Origin: DUVY01 sp036562755
GTDB taxonomy: Bacteria; Bacillota; Clostridia; Christensenellales; DUVY01
Direction of reading: 5' to 3'
NCBI GenBank assembly: GCA_036562755.1
Contig: DATCJN010000037.1
Span: 1 to 36,644 of the forward strand
Length of the DNA: 36,644 nucleotides
This document shows, piece by piece, positions 1 through 6,699 of the stretch. Made by a program: the position numbers and the translations under genes. Every line of letters starts with the position of its first letter. Positions within the stretch are counted from its first letter, which is position 1. The notes beneath the pieces were generated by a model. That model was not told where the DNA came from and ran no database searches. It was given only the letters and a program-made list of their open reading frames with translations.

Positions 1-142
1 ATCCATAGCGCTCAAAAAGCTCGTCATGACCTTCGAGCTTAATATGCTCAAAATGAACAAGACCTAAAATATCAAATCCTGCATTAATAATGCAAAATCT
101 ATTAACTTGCCATTCCCCAAAAGATATTTTTTTTACAGTCAT
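1..142 (-). CDS. Partial unknown protein, N-terminal 47 residues
   Basis: An open frame on the minus strand starts at ATG 142-140 and runs off the window edge without a stop. AAGGAT lies about 6 bases upstream of the ATG, and a promoter is predicted further upstream at 226-254, so the start looks real. The visible residues (beginning MTVKKISFGEWQVNRF) contain no motif I recognise, no signal peptide and no membrane segment. Function is unknown; the rest of the gene lies outside the window. Confidence 0.5.
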   Translation of the reverse strand, partial: MTVKKISFGEWQVNRFCIINAGFDILGLVHFEHIKLEGHDELFERYG

Positions 143-440
143 GGTTAAATCCTTATTTTACATATACTTGATTTCTTTTGAGAGTATTTATTATTGTATT
201 TCGCTTGGAGATGTCATTCATAAACATTATAATAAAACTTTTCTAGTAGCGCAACATTCTTAATCATTAAAAATGTGAATGCTTTAAAACCTTAAGAATT
301 ATTTTAAACATATTTAAATTTTTTTATATATTTGCTCCAAAAAAATAATCAAGTTATCTTCCCTTAATAAATTTTTGTAATTACAGTTCAAAAATCATTG
401 CGACATATAAGCGCATGATTATAAAAAAAACATTTGACTT
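143..440. other. AT-rich intergenic region
   Basis: About 300 bases of very AT-rich DNA between the partial minus-strand gene and the tRNA-Leu terminator. Apart from a minus-strand promoter at 226-254, I see no convincing reading frame, structured RNA or repeat here. Confidence 0.5.
226..254 (-). promoter_or_regulatory. Predicted promoter for the partial gene at the left edge
   Basis: On the minus strand TTGCGC (254-249) and TATAAT (231-226) are separated by 17 bases. The -10 is perfect and the -35 matches three of six bases. It would give a leader of roughly 80 nt before the ATG at 142. Confidence 0.4.
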
Positions 441-483
441 AAAAAGCAAAAAGCCACTATACATTGTATTATATAGTGGCTTT
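441..483 (-). terminator. Intrinsic terminator after tRNA-Leu
   Basis: An 11-bp inverted repeat (AAGCCACTATA at 451-461 against TATAGTGGCTT at 472-482) is followed on the minus strand by a T-rich run (TTTTTGCTTTTT). It lies just beyond the 3' end of tRNA-Leu and should end its transcript. Confidence 0.8.
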
Positions 484-499
484 CAATATCATATTGTCC

Positions 500-587
500 T
501 GGTGCCGAAGGTGGGACTTGAACCCACACATCCTTATCGGATACGGGATTTTGAGTCCCGCGCGTCTGCCAATTTCACCACTTCGGC
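500..587 (-). tRNA. tRNA-Leu (anticodon CAA)
   Basis: The minus strand folds as a type II tRNA. The 7-bp acceptor stem is GCCGAAG (587-581) paired with CTTCGGC (510-504), with discriminator A at 503 and an encoded CCA at 502-500. The anticodon loop reads CTCAAAA, giving CAA, which decodes UUG. The long variable arm (around GTATCCGATAAGGATGT) is typical of tRNA-Leu, and GGTTCAAGTCC forms the T-loop region. It is a single tRNA with its own promoter and terminator. Confidence 0.95.
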
Positions 588-602
588 AAGGAAGCATAAA
601 TT

Positions 603-631
603 ATATTATCATATCTTTTAATTAATTTCAA
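603..631 (-). promoter_or_regulatory. Promoter of tRNA-Leu
   Basis: Minus-strand TTGAAA (631-626) and TAATAT (608-603) with a 17-base spacer, ending about 16 bases before the mature 5' end of the tRNA. Confidence 0.65.
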
Positions 632-823
632 TCGTTTACGCTAACAAAAAATAAATAATTTTTGGTAATTCTTTTATTATTAACTAGAAATCATTGTCTT
701 TTAATATAAATTAGGTCATTTTAAGATAATAGATAGTCAACTTTTGCGGATTTCTATTTTTTGATATTTACCCTGAATTTATTTTTTTATAAAATTAATA
801 TAAGCAATTTTTTCGGGGAGTTT

Positions 824-1660
824 ATGAAAAATACGCTTATAGAATCCTTTTCTAAGTTAATAGAAATTTTAAAACAAGATAAGCGTTGTTTAGGCGCGTG
901 GTATTTTGGCTCGGTGGCCCGCGGTCTAGATGACGAGCATTCGGATATTGACGCGGTATTTTTAATAGACGCAGATTATTTTGAGCAAATAAGCGGCGAG
1001 TTTTCACGCTTTGTCGAAATGATATGCGACGAACTCATTTTGGTATGGCCCGAAGTCTTTAATTGCGACGAGCTAAAGAATTTTCAATATATTTATCGAA
1101 TAGGCGAAGAGATTTGCGCGCTGGATGTTTTCCTGCTAAACAGCCAAAAAAATGACTCCTGGATCGCACGCGCGCATTATACGGCTTTAAAGCCCGGGGA
1201 TGTTATCTTTGATAAGAACGACGCGGTAAAACAATTAATCAAAAAAGCGCCCCAAGGTTCGGTTTTAAAATTTGATGTGCAATATTTAGTTAAAACTTAC
1301 TTTACCCACCTTAATATGCTTATAAAGTATTTCATAAGAAACGATTATTTTAAGATAAAAAAGAACATAGATATTTTATATAATACCCATATCGAACTTT
1401 TACTCTCTAAATACGACAAAATTGTCTGGGGCGATTATTGCAACAAAATCAAGCATTGTATTCCCAAAGATCTGCATCCGCGCCTCATGATGTATTTTTC
1501 ATCTTCGGCAATAGATTTTCTCAAAAAAAATATATTAGACTGCGCCCTAAATTTTTCGGCCGACGCTCAAAAAATATGCGCCGAAAAAAACATAGAATAT
1601 CCCCATCGCGCCGAAAAGCTTATAATCAACCAATATAAAAAGCAATTGGGACAATTATAA
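824..1660 (+). CDS. Nucleotidyltransferase-fold protein (278 aa)
   Basis: The N-terminal region carries the nucleotidyltransferase signature: a GS motif at residues 29-30 (YFGSVARG), Asp41 and Asp43 (SDIDAVFLI) and a third acidic residue, Asp101 (ALDVFLL). These match the metal-binding triad of the Pol-beta superfamily that includes aminoglycoside and lincosamide nucleotidyltransferases. The C-terminal half is helical and charged, with no motif I can name. The frame is open from 761, but ATG 824 is preferred because GGGGAG lies just upstream at 815-820. The gene stands alone. The substrate cannot be told from sequence: drug modification is possible, but so is an unrelated small-molecule, RNA or protein target. 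Confidence 0.8.
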   Translation: MKNTLIESFSKLIEILKQDKRCLGAWYFGSVARGLDDEHSDIDAVFLIDADYFEQISGEFSRFVEMICDELILVWPEVFNCDELKNFQYIYRIGEEICALDVFLLNSQKNDSWIARAHYTALKPGDVIFDKNDAVKQLIKKAPQGSVLKFDVQYLVKTYFTHLNMLIKYFIRNDYFKIKKNIDILYNTHIELLLSKYDKIVWGDYCNKIKHCIPKDLHPRLMMYFSSSAIDFLKKNILDCALNFSADAQKICAEKNIEYPHRAEKLIINQYKKQLGQL

Positions 1661-1714
1661 TTCATCTCAGCAAGAAACTTAAGGTAAACTAAAAATTATT
1701 GAAGGTTTGGTGCA

Positions 1715-1753
1715 AAATCTCTTTTAAAGTCTAAAAGGGATTTAATTTTACTT
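1715..1753 (+). terminator. Probable terminator of the nucleotidyltransferase gene
   Basis: A 12-bp stem with one G-T pair, AAATCTCTTTTA (1715-1726) against TAAAAGGGATTT (1732-1743), with a 5-base loop. It is followed by AATTTTACTTT, a weak U-tract. Confidence 0.5.
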
Positions 1754-1950
1754 TAATATTACAATGAAAAAATGTAGATATTATAAAATTTACAATTTAT
1801 CCGTTAATTTAAAAAAGTTAAAACATAATTTTATCTATCATTGCAAGATTATATGGTTATGTTTGAATTAAAAGATAACTTTCTTTTTCATTTATATCTA
1901 AAAAAAATAAAATTCTTATACATTTATGGAGAATACTGTTATTCCTAAAA

Positions 1951-1979
1951 TTGACACTATCAAGACATAAATATATACT
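1951..1979 (+). promoter_or_regulatory. Strong promoter for the PQ-loop/DUF4886 pair
   Basis: TTGACA (1951-1956), a 17-base spacer, then TATACT (1974-1979). The start codon of the downstream gene follows at 2009 behind AAAGGA. Confidence 0.75.
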
Positions 1980-2008
1980 GTGCTTATTTAATATACAAAG
2001 GATAAATT

Positions 2009-2281
2009 ATGGCGAGCGCGCTTGAAGCGGTTATGATTATAATGTTTGGCTTATCCTGGCCTATCAATCTTTACAAGACGATTAAGTCAAAAAATACAAA
2101 GAGTAAGAGCATATTGTTTATAATCTTTATAGCAGTAGGTTACATTTGCGGGATTTTAAGCAAGATAATCAGCCATAATATAACCTGGGTGTTTGCTTTT
2201 TATTTAATAAATCTTTTAATGGTATCAGCCGATATTATTTTATATTTCATTTATAAAAAAAGAGCAACAAAAGAAGTATGA
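2009..2281 (+). CDS. Small PQ-loop (SemiSWEET-like) membrane protein, 90 aa
   Basis: Three hydrophobic segments (about residues 5-20, 37-55 and 60-82) are arranged as in a single PQ-loop/SemiSWEET unit. The WP of GLSWPINLYKT corresponds to the PQ-type turn, followed by the basic stretch KSKNTKSKS and a GYICGI segment. Such proteins are small membrane transporters or receptors; in SemiSWEETs two copies form a sugar channel. The start has AAAGGA 6-10 bases upstream. The stop overlaps the next start (ATGA at 2278-2281), implying translational coupling to the hydrolase-like gene. The substrate is unknown. Confidence 0.7.
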   Translation: MASALEAVMIIMFGLSWPINLYKTIKSKNTKSKSILFIIFIAVGYICGILSKIISHNITWVFAFYLINLLMVSADIILYFIYKKRATKEV

Positions 2282-2979
2282 AAAAGATTCTGGCGATAGG
2301 CAACAGTTTTTCTCAAGACGCTACGGCTTTAATTGAACTTTTAACGGATCAGTTATATGTGCGTAATCTCTACATAGGCGGATGCAGCCTTAAGCAACAT
2401 TGCGAAAATCTAGGCAAAAACGCTTACGAATACCAGCACAACGGCGAGCGCTGCGAAAACCGCTCTATATCGCTAAAAGAGGCGCTATTAAAAGAACATT
2501 GGGATTATGTTACCGTTCAGCAAGTAAGCGGCGAGGCAGGGCGCGAAGAGACTTATTATCCGTATTTAACACAGTTACTTGAATATATAAAAACTCATAC
2601 CGAAGCGCAAATTATATTTCATCAAACTTGGGCGTATGAGACTGGGAGTCCTCATCCCGACTTTGCTTATTATGACTATGACCAGAACAAGATGGCTAAA
2701 GATATCTTATATGTAACCGCTTCTGTTTGCGATAGAGAAAATTTAAAAATTATCCGTTGCGGAGAGATGATTTCCAGACTTAGAAAACACGATTTCTTTA
2801 ATATATCCAAAGGCGGTATCAGTCTTTGCCGAGATTCCTTTCATTTAAGTTTTAATTACGGCAGATTTGCCGCCTCAGCCGTCTGGATAAAATTCTTTAC
2901 AGGCGAAATACCCGATTATCTAAATAGAGACGACCTATCGGAAGGATATAATATCATAAAAGAGGAACTAAATCTTTAA
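2278..2979 (+). CDS. DUF4886/SGNH-type hydrolase-like protein, 233 aa
   Basis: The N-terminus has the SGNH block I pattern, GNSFSQD at residues 8-14 with Ser10 as the expected nucleophile. A GGCS segment around residues 34-37 and the C-terminal DSFH (Asp186, His189) match block V. This pattern, with length 233 and no signal peptide, fits the DUF4886 branch of SGNH/GDSL hydrolases, enzymes that usually remove acyl groups from sugars or lipids. It starts inside the stop of the PQ-loop gene (ATGA) and is followed by a terminator. A cytoplasmic esterase acting on something moved by the PQ-loop protein is plausible but only inferred. Confidence 0.7.
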   Translation: MKKILAIGNSFSQDATALIELLTDQLYVRNLYIGGCSLKQHCENLGKNAYEYQHNGERCENRSISLKEALLKEHWDYVTVQQVSGEAGREETYYPYLTQLLEYIKTHTEAQIIFHQTWAYETGSPHPDFAYYDYDQNKMAKDILYVTASVCDRENLKIIRCGEMISRLRKHDFFNISKGGISLCRDSFHLSFNYGRFAASAVWIKFFTGEIPDYLNRDDLSEGYNIIKEELNL

Positions 2980-2986
2980 TTACAAA

Positions 2987-3020
2987 ACGCCTCGAAGCTT
3001 TTTTGAGGCGTATTTTTATT
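2987..3020 (+). terminator. Terminator of the PQ-loop/DUF4886 operon
   Basis: ACGCCTC (2987-2993) pairs with GAGGCGT (3005-3011) around a loop, followed by a T-rich run ATTTTTATT. Confidence 0.75.
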
Positions 3021-3200
3021 GCTTTTAGATTTGTTGGGGAAGTATCCATAACCAACGGCGAAAAGGGAGATACAGGCTAAACGGCGCGGAAGAAAAGGGC
3101 GTAAAAGAGAATAAGCTAGACGGGCATTAGGGAGATATAGAAGGTATAAGCTTTTTTGCAAATAATGCCCAAATTATATGTTTGAATCTTTATGCTAAAC

Positions 3201-3243
3201 CGTAATAAAAAAACCCGCTTCAAATATTGAAGCGGGTTTCTTA
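3201..3243 (-). terminator. Terminator after the tRNA-Ala/tRNA-Ile pair
   Basis: A perfect 13-bp stem, AAACCCGCTTCAA (3211-3223) against its complement at 3227-3239, with a 3-base loop. On the minus strand it is followed by a run of seven or more T residues, just after tRNA-Ile. Confidence 0.85.
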
Positions 3244-3244
3244 T

Positions 3245-3321
3245 TGGTAGGACTGAGTGGACTCGAACCACCGACCCCCACCTTATCAGGGTGGTGCTCT
3301 AACCTGCTGAGCTACAGTCCT
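3245..3321 (-). tRNA. tRNA-Ile (anticodon GAU)
   Basis: Minus-strand cloverleaf of 77 nt with an encoded CCA (3247-3245). The acceptor AGGACTG (3321-3315) pairs with CAGTCCT (3255-3249). The anticodon loop reads CTGATAA, giving GAU, and the T-loop is GGTTCGAGTCC. It follows tRNA-Ala by 9 bases and shares its promoter and terminator. Confidence 0.95.
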
Positions 3322-3330
3322 ATATCGTTT

Positions 3331-3406
3331 TGGTGGAGGTAAGCGGGGTCGAACCGCTGACCCCCTGCTTGCAAGGCAGGTGCTCTACCAACTGAGCTAT
3401 ACCCCC
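3331..3406 (-). tRNA. tRNA-Ala (anticodon UGC)
   Basis: Minus-strand cloverleaf of 76 nt with an encoded CCA. The acceptor GGGGGTA (3406-3400) pairs with TACCTCC with one G-T pair. The anticodon loop CTTGCAA gives UGC, and the T-loop is GGTTCGACCCC. It is the first gene of a two-tRNA unit with tRNA-Ile(GAU), a pair more often found inside rRNA operons; no rRNA is present here. Confidence 0.95.
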
Positions 3407-3436
3407 AAATATATCGCATTTTCAAACGACTGTTAA

Positions 3437-3466
3437 ATTATAGAGCATTTTGACGGTTTCGGTCAA
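3437..3466 (-). promoter_or_regulatory. Promoter of the tRNA-Ala/tRNA-Ile unit
   Basis: Minus-strand TTGACC (3466-3461), an 18-base spacer and a perfect TATAAT (3442-3437), about 30 bases before tRNA-Ala. Confidence 0.7.
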
Positions 3467-3620
3467 GTATTTAAAGTCGGTTTTTTTTAAGAAATTTTTA
3501 TAATTTTTTACCATATTTAGTTTTTAAGGGGCAAAAAATTATACAAAAAAAAGACCGACTATATTTTCAAACAGTATTTAAGCATATTCAAAATATTTTT
3601 GCAATCAAAAAGCGACTTTA

Positions 3621-3661
3621 AAAATAAAAAAATCTCATAGCTTTTTGGGCTATGAGATTTT
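3621..3661 (-). terminator. Terminator of the decarboxylase subunit operon
   Basis: AAATCTCATAG (3630-3640) pairs with CTATGAGATTT (3650-3660) around a short loop. On the minus strand the stem is followed by TTTTTTTATTTTT. It lies just downstream of the beta-subunit stop at 3683. Confidence 0.85.
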
Positions 3662-3682
3662 TAATTTTAATGTGTCAAAATC

Positions 3683-4819
3683 TTAATTTCCAAACAGCGC
3701 TAAGAACATTCCCGCCATAACCGCGGAGCCGATAACGCCCGCTACGTTAGGTCCCATAGCGTGCATTAACAGATAGTTGTTGGGATTCTCTTTTTGTCCT
3801 ACTTTTTGGGAAACTCTGGCCGCCATAGGCACCGCCGAAACGCCCGCCGAACCAATCAAAGGATTGATTTTGCCTTTGGATAGGACATACAACAGCTTTC
3901 CAAATAACAATCCGCCCACCGTGCTAAACATAAACGCAACCAGTCCAAGAATAATAATTTTTATAGTGCTCCATGTTAGGAATGTGTCGCCCGTGGCGGT
4001 GGCGCCAACCGTAAGCCCTAAGAAAATAGTTACTATATTAATAAGCGCGTTTTGCGCGGTATCGGACAATCTATCTACCACGCCGCATTCTCTAAACAAG
4101 TTGCCTAACATAAACATGCCGATTAGGGGAGCGACGGAGGGCAGCAACAATATGCATACGATAGTAACTAATATAGGGAAGCAAATCTTTTCGGCTTTGG
4201 ATACCTTGCGGGGCTGATTCATGACAACCGAGCGCTCTTTTTTGGTAGTCAACAACTTCATAATAGGAGGCTGAATAAAGGGTATAAGCGCCATATAAGA
4301 ATAAGCCGCGATCGCTATAGCGGATAAAAGGTGGGGAGCAAGACGGGTTGTTTGGTATATAGCGGTAGGGCCGTCCGCGCCGCCTATGATAGCTATAGAA
4401 GCCGCTTCAAGCGCGTCAAATCCTAACAAATTAGCTATTATAAACGCCACGCTTATACCAAATTGCGCGCCCGCGCCCAACAAAAAGCTTGAAGGTCTGG
4501 CAAGCAGCGGGCCGAAGTCGGTCATTGCGCCGATGCCTAAGAAAATCAAGCAAGGATAAATTCCCAATTTAACGCCTTGATACAGATAATACAACAAGCC
4601 GCCGTTTTCGTCGCCTATAGCTTTAGCCATCAATCCCGTTTTAGGAAGGTTGGCAAGCAGCATACCAAAAGCGATGGTAACCAGCAACAACGGCTCATAT
4701 TCTTTCGCGATAGCCAAATACAATAAGAAACAAGCCAAGCCAATCATTACGGCTTGCTGCCAAGTCATACTCGCAAAACCTGAATCCTGCCACAATGTCT
4801 TCAATGCCTCTATAAACAT
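3683..4819 (-). CDS. oadB: Na+-pumping decarboxylase beta subunit (OadB/GcdB/MmdB family)
   Basis: A 378-residue, very hydrophobic protein with about ten membrane segments and the family motif GGADGPT at residues 146-152, whose Asp is needed for Na+ translocation in characterised OadB proteins. The beta subunit decarboxylates carboxybiotin on its carrier and couples this to Na+ export across the cytoplasmic membrane. The start ATG has AAGGAGAA 6-9 bases upstream and overlaps the stop of the gamma-like gene by one base (TGATG), so the two are co-translated. The biotin carrier and the carboxyltransferase (alpha) are not in the window. The substrate (oxaloacetate, methylmalonyl-CoA or glutaconyl-CoA) therefore cannot be decided. 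Confidence 0.92.
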   Translation of the reverse strand: MFIEALKTLWQDSGFASMTWQQAVMIGLACFLLYLAIAKEYEPLLLVTIAFGMLLANLPKTGLMAKAIGDENGGLLYYLYQGVKLGIYPCLIFLGIGAMTDFGPLLARPSSFLLGAGAQFGISVAFIIANLLGFDALEAASIAIIGGADGPTAIYQTTRLAPHLLSAIAIAAYSYMALIPFIQPPIMKLLTTKKERSVVMNQPRKVSKAEKICFPILVTIVCILLLPSVAPLIGMFMLGNLFRECGVVDRLSDTAQNALINIVTIFLGLTVGATATGDTFLTWSTIKIIILGLVAFMFSTVGGLLFGKLLYVLSKGKINPLIGSAGVSAVPMAARVSQKVGQKENPNNYLLMHAMGPNVAGVIGSAVMAGMFLALFGN

Positions 4820-5121
4820 CAGTCGTTCTCCTTTAGCTCTTTAATAGAAGCGAGTTTAAAGCTCTTTTGATTGCCTTCTTCGTCCGTTACGGTCGCATAA
4901 ATTGGCCCTTCAAACTCTGTCGATTGCTCTTGAGTCGGATTTTGTTTTTTGAAGATTTTATTAAAGAAATTTTTTGATTTTTGTTTTAAATCGGCTTTGC
5001 CAAGCTTGCCCATAATATAAGAGAACAGCTTAAATATTAAACTTAACGAAAAAAGCACCAAAATAGCCATTACGAACACGAACGCCGCGTATTCAAGGCT
5101 TTCCAAAAAAGTCAGTTTCAT
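4819..5121 (-). CDS. Decarboxylase gamma-like small membrane subunit (100 aa)
   Basis: One N-terminal membrane helix (about residues 9-31) is followed by a basic linker (KSKNFFNKIFKKQ) and a C-terminal segment with TVTDEEGNQKSFKLASIKEL. This layout resembles OadG gamma subunits, which anchor the decarboxylase complex; the sequence is weakly conserved, so the call rests partly on the tight coupling to oadB. The start at 5121 is chosen over the longer frame from 5160 because GGAGG lies 6 bases upstream of ATG 5121. The longer frame would also run through the leader hairpin at 5144-5169. Confidence 0.7.
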   Translation of the reverse strand: MKLTFLESLEYAAFVFVMAILVLFSLSLIFKLFSYIMGKLGKADLKQKSKNFFNKIFKKQNPTQEQSTEFEGPIYATVTDEEGNQKSFKLASIKELKEND

Positions 5122-5134
5122 GTAAGTCCTCCTG

Positions 5135-5173
5135 TAAAAAATAAAGGGTGAAAAACGCATTCCACCCTTGGAG
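5135..5173 (-). promoter_or_regulatory. Terminator-like hairpin in the decarboxylase operon leader
   Basis: On the minus strand AAGGGTG (5169-5163) pairs with CACCCTT (5150-5144), followed by TATTTTTT and then the GGAGG of the first gene. It looks like an intrinsic terminator inside the 5' leader. A second element, CTTGGAG (5237-5231), is the exact complement of CTCCAAG (5173-5167). The latter shares three bases with the terminator's 5' arm, so the two pairings compete. This is the layout of an attenuator; no known riboswitch class was recognised. Confidence 0.5.
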
Positions 5174-5241
5174 CCAAAATATTTAGTCTTTTAATAATAA
5201 TGCAAGCATATACATTTTTAATCACTACTTCTCCAAGTTAA

Positions 5242-5270
5242 ATGATATTTAAAAAGTCAAATTTTGTCAA
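5242..5270 (-). promoter_or_regulatory. Promoter of the decarboxylase subunit operon
   Basis: Minus-strand TTGACA (5270-5265), a 17-base spacer, then TATCAT (5247-5242). Initiation near 5235 gives a leader of about 115 nt before the ATG at 5121. Confidence 0.6.
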
Positions 5271-5398
5271 TTAATTCTCAAAGTTTTGCGTTGTTATTGT
5301 TTTTTTAATATAATGGTTTTAACAATATAAATCTTTAAAACGCGTTTATTAATATTGTTTTTATAAATTATTAAGATTATTACCATTTCTTAGGATGC

Positions 5399-5428
5399 TT
5401 GACTTAGCTAATTAGCTTGTCATATAAT
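5399..5428 (+). promoter_or_regulatory. Promoter directly in front of hisS
   Basis: TTGACT (5399-5404), an 18-base spacer and a perfect TATAAT (5423-5428). The hisS ATG is at 5437, only 8 bases after the -10 box, so the transcript should start at or within a few bases of the start codon. Confidence 0.7.
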
Positions 5429-5436
5429 TAATTATT

Positions 5437-6693
5437 ATGATTAATATACCCAAGGGCACCAAGGATATCTTGCCCGACACCAGTTTCAAATGGCAGTATG
5501 TGGAAAACATCGCCCGAAAGATTACCCGCCTTTATAACTTAAAAGAGATAAGGACGCCTATTTTTGAGCATACCGAATTGTTCGAGCGCAGCGTAGGCGA
5601 GACTACCGACATCGTCAACAAGGAGATGTACACCTTTTTGGACAAAGGCGGCAGATCCATAACCCTAAAGCCCGAGGGCACGGCGGGCGTAGCGAGAGCC
5701 TTTATAGAATCCCTATCCAATTGCGCTTTGCCCGTAAAGATGTATTATATAACGCCGGCGTTCAGATACGAAAGGCCGCAAGCGGGCAGGCTTAGACAGT
5801 TCCACCAATTCGGCGTGGAAGTGTTTGGCGCGGCGGGCGCGGAAACTGATGCCGAAGTTATAATGTTGGCCAAAGATTTTTTGGAAGCGGCGGGCATTAA
5901 CAGCCTAAAGCTTGAAATCAACAGCATAGGCAGCGGCGAAACCCGCAATAATTATAACAAGGTGCTAAAAGAGTATCTAATTAAGAATTCAGACAAACTT
6001 TGCGCTTTATGCCGAGCAAGGATAGAAAAAAACCCTTTAAGAGTTTTGGACTGCAAATTGGATTCTTGCAAGAGCGTCTTAAAAGAAGCTCCCAAGACCA
6101 TAGATTATCTAAGTCAAGAAGACAAAGAGCATTTTGAAAGGCTAAGATCCATCTTGGATGAAAACAAAATAAAATATTCCGTCAATCCCTATTTGGTTAG
6201 GGGATTGGATTACTATACCAAGACTGTGTTTGAGTTTATACCTCAGACAGTAACTTCCGCGCAAGAGACCGTATGCGGCGGCGGAAGGTATGATAATTTG
6301 ATTGAATCTTTGGGCGGCAAACCCACCCCCGCGGTAGGATTTGGACTAGGATTAGAGAGGCTTTTATTGGTGCTGGAAAACGCGGGCGTTAATATAGAAG
6401 ACACCGGCAAACTTGATGTGTTTGTGGCTTTTGCGGACGGCTTAATCGACGAAGCAATAAAATTAACGGGCGAATTAAGAAAAGCGGGAATATCCGCCGA
6501 CTATGACCAAACGGGCAGAAGCCTAAAAGCGCAGCTAAAATACGCCGACAAGCAAGGCGCCAAGTATTGCATAACCATAGGCGGCGACGAGCTAAATACG
6601 GGTAATTTCCCCATAAAAAACATGCAAAACGGCAACATTTTACACATTCAAAGACAAAATATAATCGAAACTATACGTAAGGAGCTAAAATAG
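5437..6693 (+). CDS. hisS: Histidyl-tRNA synthetase
   Basis: A class II synthetase of 418 residues, normal for bacterial HisRS, that charges tRNA-His. Visible signatures are LKPEGT (77-82), the motif 2 region FRYERPQAGR (109-118), the histidine-specific RGLDYYTKT (255-263), GGGRYDNLI (281-289) and motif 3 GFGLGLERLL (301-310). The C-terminal part matches the anticodon-binding domain. It is followed 6 bases later by aspS, a common bacterial pairing. There is no ribosome binding site: the promoter -10 ends 8 bases before the ATG, implying a leaderless or nearly leaderless mRNA. Confidence 0.97.
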   Translation: MINIPKGTKDILPDTSFKWQYVENIARKITRLYNLKEIRTPIFEHTELFERSVGETTDIVNKEMYTFLDKGGRSITLKPEGTAGVARAFIESLSNCALPVKMYYITPAFRYERPQAGRLRQFHQFGVEVFGAAGAETDAEVIMLAKDFLEAAGINSLKLEINSIGSGETRNNYNKVLKEYLIKNSDKLCALCRARIEKNPLRVLDCKLDSCKSVLKEAPKTIDYLSQEDKEHFERLRSILDENKIKYSVNPYLVRGLDYYTKTVFEFIPQTVTSAQETVCGGGRYDNLIESLGGKPTPAVGFGLGLERLLLVLENAGVNIEDTGKLDVFVAFADGLIDEAIKLTGELRKAGISADYDQTGRSLKAQLKYADKQGAKYCITIGGDELNTGNFPIKNMQNGNILHIQRQNIIETIRKELK

Positions 6694-6699
6694 TTTAAA

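Larger units (their letters stand above)
1661..2008. other. Intergenic region with a likely terminator and a promoter
   Basis: About 350 AT-rich bases. The left part holds a terminator-like hairpin (1715-1743) and the right end a near-consensus promoter (1951-1979). I see nothing recognisable between them. Confidence 0.5.

Noticed and set aside
415..621. 68-codon open frame on the plus strand
   Set aside because: It runs through the tRNA-Leu gene and its terminator on the opposite strand; the reading frame is a by-product.
761..823. Upstream extension of the nucleotidyltransferase
   Set aside because: The extra 21 residues look like translated AT-rich spacer, and the ribosome binding site fits ATG 824.
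824..1660. Naming the nucleotidyltransferase an aminoglycoside resistance gene
   Set aside because: Only the general fold motifs are present; no substrate-specific signature is recognisable.
2976..3161. 61-codon minus-strand frame after the DUF4886 gene
   Set aside because: It covers the terminator hairpin and has no good ribosome binding site.
5271..5436. T-box or other riboswitch before hisS-aspS
   Set aside because: The promoter lies immediately before the ATG, so no leader is available.
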